A stretch of DNA of 64,000 nucleotides from ZC4RG30 sp963726085. GTDB lineage: Bacteria; Pseudomonadota; Gammaproteobacteria; Steroidobacterales; Steroidobacteraceae. The notes under the pieces were generated by a model. The model was not told the DNA's origin. It was given only the letters and a program-made list of their open reading frames with translations, and ran no database searches. A program made the position numbers and the translations under genes. The DNA lies in contig CAVSAR010000007.1 in the NCBI GenBank assembly GCA_963726085.1, positions 1 through 64,000 of the forward strand, written 5' to 3'. Position 1 is the first letter of the stretch. The number at the start of each line of letters is the position of its first letter. Below are positions 62,214 through 64,000 of the stretch, piece by piece.

Positions 62214-63653
62214 TTACAGGTCGTAAGCACGCTCGCCGTGAGCGACCAGGTCCAGACCCTCGCGCTCTTCGTCTTCAGTCACCCGCAGGCCGAAGAGGAG
62301 CTTGACGATGTAGAACGAGATCGCCGCAACTACTGCCGTCCACACAAAGACGATGCCCACCGCCTTGGCCTGGATCAGCAGCTGCGCGGAGATGCCCGGG
62401 TAACCGACCTTGCCCGTGACCCAGTCCTGCACGCTGCCAGGGCCGCCCAGATCCGGCGAGTTGAAGACGCCGGTTGCCAGAGCGCCAAAGATGCCGCCCA
62501 GTGCATGGACACCGAATACGTCCAGCGAGTCGTCGGCCCGGATCAGCTTCTTGAGGCCGGTAACGCCCCAGAAGCACAGCACGCCAACGCCCAGGCCGAT
62601 CGCGAACGCGCCGGGGATGCCGACGTTGCCTGCGGCAGGGGTGATGGCCACGAGGCCCGCGACCGCTCCGGAGGCTGCACCCACCATCGAGGGCTTACCC
62701 TTGACGATCCATTCGATGGCCATCCATGACAGCACCGCGCAAGCCGTGGCGAGGTAGGTGTTCATGAACGCCAGGGCAGCGGAGCCGTTGGCCTCCAGCG
62801 CGGATCCGGCATTGAATCCGAACCAGCCAAACCACAGCAGGGCCGCGCCGATCATGGTCATGGTCACGCTGTGCGGCGGCATGGGCACCTTGCCGTACCC
62901 CAGGCGCTTGCCCAGGATGATCGCGCCCACCAGGCCCGCAACGCCGGCGTTGATGTGCACCACCGTGCCGCCTGCGAAGTCCAGGGCTCCCATCTGCCAG
63001 ATGTAACCGCCCAGTGCGTTCTGCGCATCCACCACGTTGGCAGCGGTGTAGGCGTCCGGACCCTGCCAGTACCACACCATGTGGGCGACGGGCAGGTAGC
63101 TGAACGTGAACCACAGCACCAGGAACACCAGCACTGCCGAGAACTTGATGCGCTCGACCAGCGATCCCAGGATCAGGCAGCAGGTGATGGCGGCGAAGGT
63201 TGCCTGGAAGCCAACGAACACCAGCTCATACATCGGCGTGGCCTTGCTGAACGTGGCCCCCAGGGAGAAGGCCCCGCTCACCGGATCAAAGGTGCCGTTG
63301 AGGAACAGGCGGCTGAACCCGCCAAAGAACGGGTTGCCCGCCGTAAATGCCAGCGAGTAACCGTAAATGCACCACAGCACGGTGATGAGCGAGAAGCCGA
63401 CGAATACCTGCATCAGCACCGACAGCATGTTCTTGGTGCGCACCAAGCCGCCGTAAAACAGCGCCAGGGCTGGCACCGACATGAGCAGCACCAGCGCCGT
63501 GGAAGTCAGCATCCACGAGGTGTCGCCCTTGTTGGGCACAGGCGGAGGCGGAGCGTCTGCTGCTCCAGCCAGCGCTGGCAGCAGTGCCAGCGAGGCAATT
63601 AGGGCTGCCCGCGCCCAAGGCGAGGACTTGATAGAGGCGAGATCAATGCGCAT
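62214..63653 (-). CDS. amtB: ammonium transporter
   Basis: 479 residues from ATG 63653. Signal peptide (LIASLALLPALAGA), then about 11 membrane helices: TALVLLMSVPALALFYGGLVR, FVGFQATFAAITC, FAGGTVVHINAGVAGLVGA (pore His), GVHALGGIFGALATGVF (second pore His). Imports ammonium when nitrogen is scarce. 19 bp after the P-II-like gene. Confidence 0.95.
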   Translation of the reverse strand: MRIDLASIKSSPWARAALIASLALLPALAGAADAPPPPVPNKGDTSWMLTSTALVLLMSVPALALFYGGLVRTKNMLSVLMQVFVGFSLITVLWCIYGYSLAFTAGNPFFGGFSRLFLNGTFDPVSGAFSLGATFSKATPMYELVFVGFQATFAAITCCLILGSLVERIKFSAVLVFLVLWFTFSYLPVAHMVWYWQGPDAYTAANVVDAQNALGGYIWQMGALDFAGGTVVHINAGVAGLVGAIILGKRLGYGKVPMPPHSVTMTMIGAALLWFGWFGFNAGSALEANGSAALAFMNTYLATACAVLSWMAIEWIVKGKPSMVGAASGAVAGLVAITPAAGNVGIPGAFAIGLGVGVLCFWGVTGLKKLIRADDSLDVFGVHALGGIFGALATGVFNSPDLGGPGSVQDWVTGKVGYPGISAQLLIQAKAVGIVFVWTAVVAAISFYIVKLLFGLRVTEDEEREGLDLVAHGERAYDL

Positions 63654-63672
63654 ATGCGACTCCCAGCTGTTT

Positions 63673-63960
63673 TTAAGTTGCCGCTGTTCCGGTCTCGCCG
63701 GTGCGGATCCGTATTGCCTGTTCAAGATTGCCAACCAAAATCTTCCCGTCGCCACTCCGGCCCGTACGGGAAACGTTGGCCAGGGCCTCAAGCACCGGTT
63801 CGACAATCGTCTCGTCGACCGCTATCTCGAGTTTTGCCCGCGGGCCGTAGCTCGCCTCATACACTTCAGTCACCGTCACGCCCTGTACGCCCAGCTGGGC
63901 GATTGCCTGTCGAAGCTCGTCCAGCTTGAAAGGCCGGACGATGGCCGTGATGAGCTTCAT
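63673..63960 (-). CDS. P-II-type nitrogen regulator lacking the T-loop
   Basis: 95 residues. MKLITAIVRPFKLDELRQAI, GVQGVTVTEV, a B-loop (TGRSGDGKILV) and C-loop (QAIRIRTGE) are those of GlnB/GlnK, and the gene precedes amtB as glnK does. But between VTVTEV and PRAKLEIAV only six residues (YEASYG) replace about 23 in normal P-II. The whole T-loop is missing: the GFGRQKGH phosphate and 2-oxoglutarate segment, and the uridylylated Tyr in ELYRGAEY. The frame is clean. No good ribosome-binding site is seen before ATG 63960. Confidence 0.85.
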   Translation of the reverse strand: MKLITAIVRPFKLDELRQAIAQLGVQGVTVTEVYEASYGPRAKLEIAVDETIVEPVLEALANVSRTGRSGDGKILVGNLEQAIRIRTGETGTAAT

Positions 63961-64000
63961 GAAATGCATTTCGCGTGTGCTACGAATCCCTGGGTTATGC

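Noticed and set aside
63961..64000. Sigma-54 promoter upstream of the P-II-like gene
   Set aside because: Expected for glnK-amtB, but no TGGCAC-N5-TTGCA match is visible in the 40 bases available.
1..64000. CRISPR array, rRNA or tRNA genes
   Set aside because: No regular direct-repeat array and no cloverleaf or rRNA-like sequence was recognised by reading; a tRNA scan and rRNA HMM search were not possible.

Overview
The window is two pieces of unrelated DNA joined near position 19,560. Positions 1 to about 19,557 look alphaproteobacterial (Rhizobiales-like). The evidence is a DUF3551 secreted protein, the comF-grxC-DUF1178 neighbourhood, an imuA-imuB-dnaE2 mutagenesis cassette with an alphaproteobacterial-type LexA box (GTTC-N7-GTTC), and palindromic repeats of rhizobial style. 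Positions from about 19,566 to the end look gammaproteobacterial (Xanthomonadales/Nevskiales-like). The evidence is dapF-DUF484-xerC-hslV-hslU, ubiE-ubiJ-ubiB, a complete trp operon behind a leader-peptide attenuator, and glnK-amtB. A gammaproteobacterial dehydrogenase gene is cut off exactly at the join, a few bases beyond the LexA box. A chimeric metagenome contig is the simplest explanation.

Left part (1-19.56 kb). Many genes carry one-base frameshifts: amidohydrolase, ppa, a GNAT, the LysR regulator, a methyltransferase, an SDR, DUF433, DUF5615, imuA, imuB, and about 15 or more in dnaE2. The right 44 kb shows none, so most of these are probably sequence errors. Real features include a 199-bp inverted-repeat element next to a 5'-truncated VC0807-type gene; an antitoxin gene with a palindromic operator and an internally deleted toxin remnant; a DUF433-DUF5615 toxin-antitoxin pair; and the SOS cassette. 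That cassette is invaded by palindromic repeats, several of them read through as protein, and by a DUF559 endonuclease-like gene bracketed by inverted copies of one repeat.

Right part, 19.6-44.5 kb. A sorbosone/glucose-dehydrogenase-type lipoprotein precedes a 2842-residue cyclic beta-glucan synthase. A stress and signalling block follows: BON, CsbD and PRC-barrel proteins; a TonB receptor-YfiR-hybrid kinase-REC operon; a CHASE3-type kinase; cardiolipin synthase; a translationally coupled DUF1328-DUF883-YqjE-hypothetical-ferritin-SOD operon; and two response regulators.

Right part, 44.9-64 kb. Here lie trpL (three consecutive Trp codons) with its terminator and trpEGDCFBA, a Bcr/CflA-type exporter, the ubiquinone genes, ribosomal protein THX, the HslUV protease, an O-methyltransferase, xerC, DUF484, dapF, a DUF4124 protein, and amtB with a P-II-type gene. 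The P-II product lacks the T-loop, including the uridylylated tyrosine, which is the most unusual protein-level observation in the window. No rRNA, tRNA or CRISPR array was seen.
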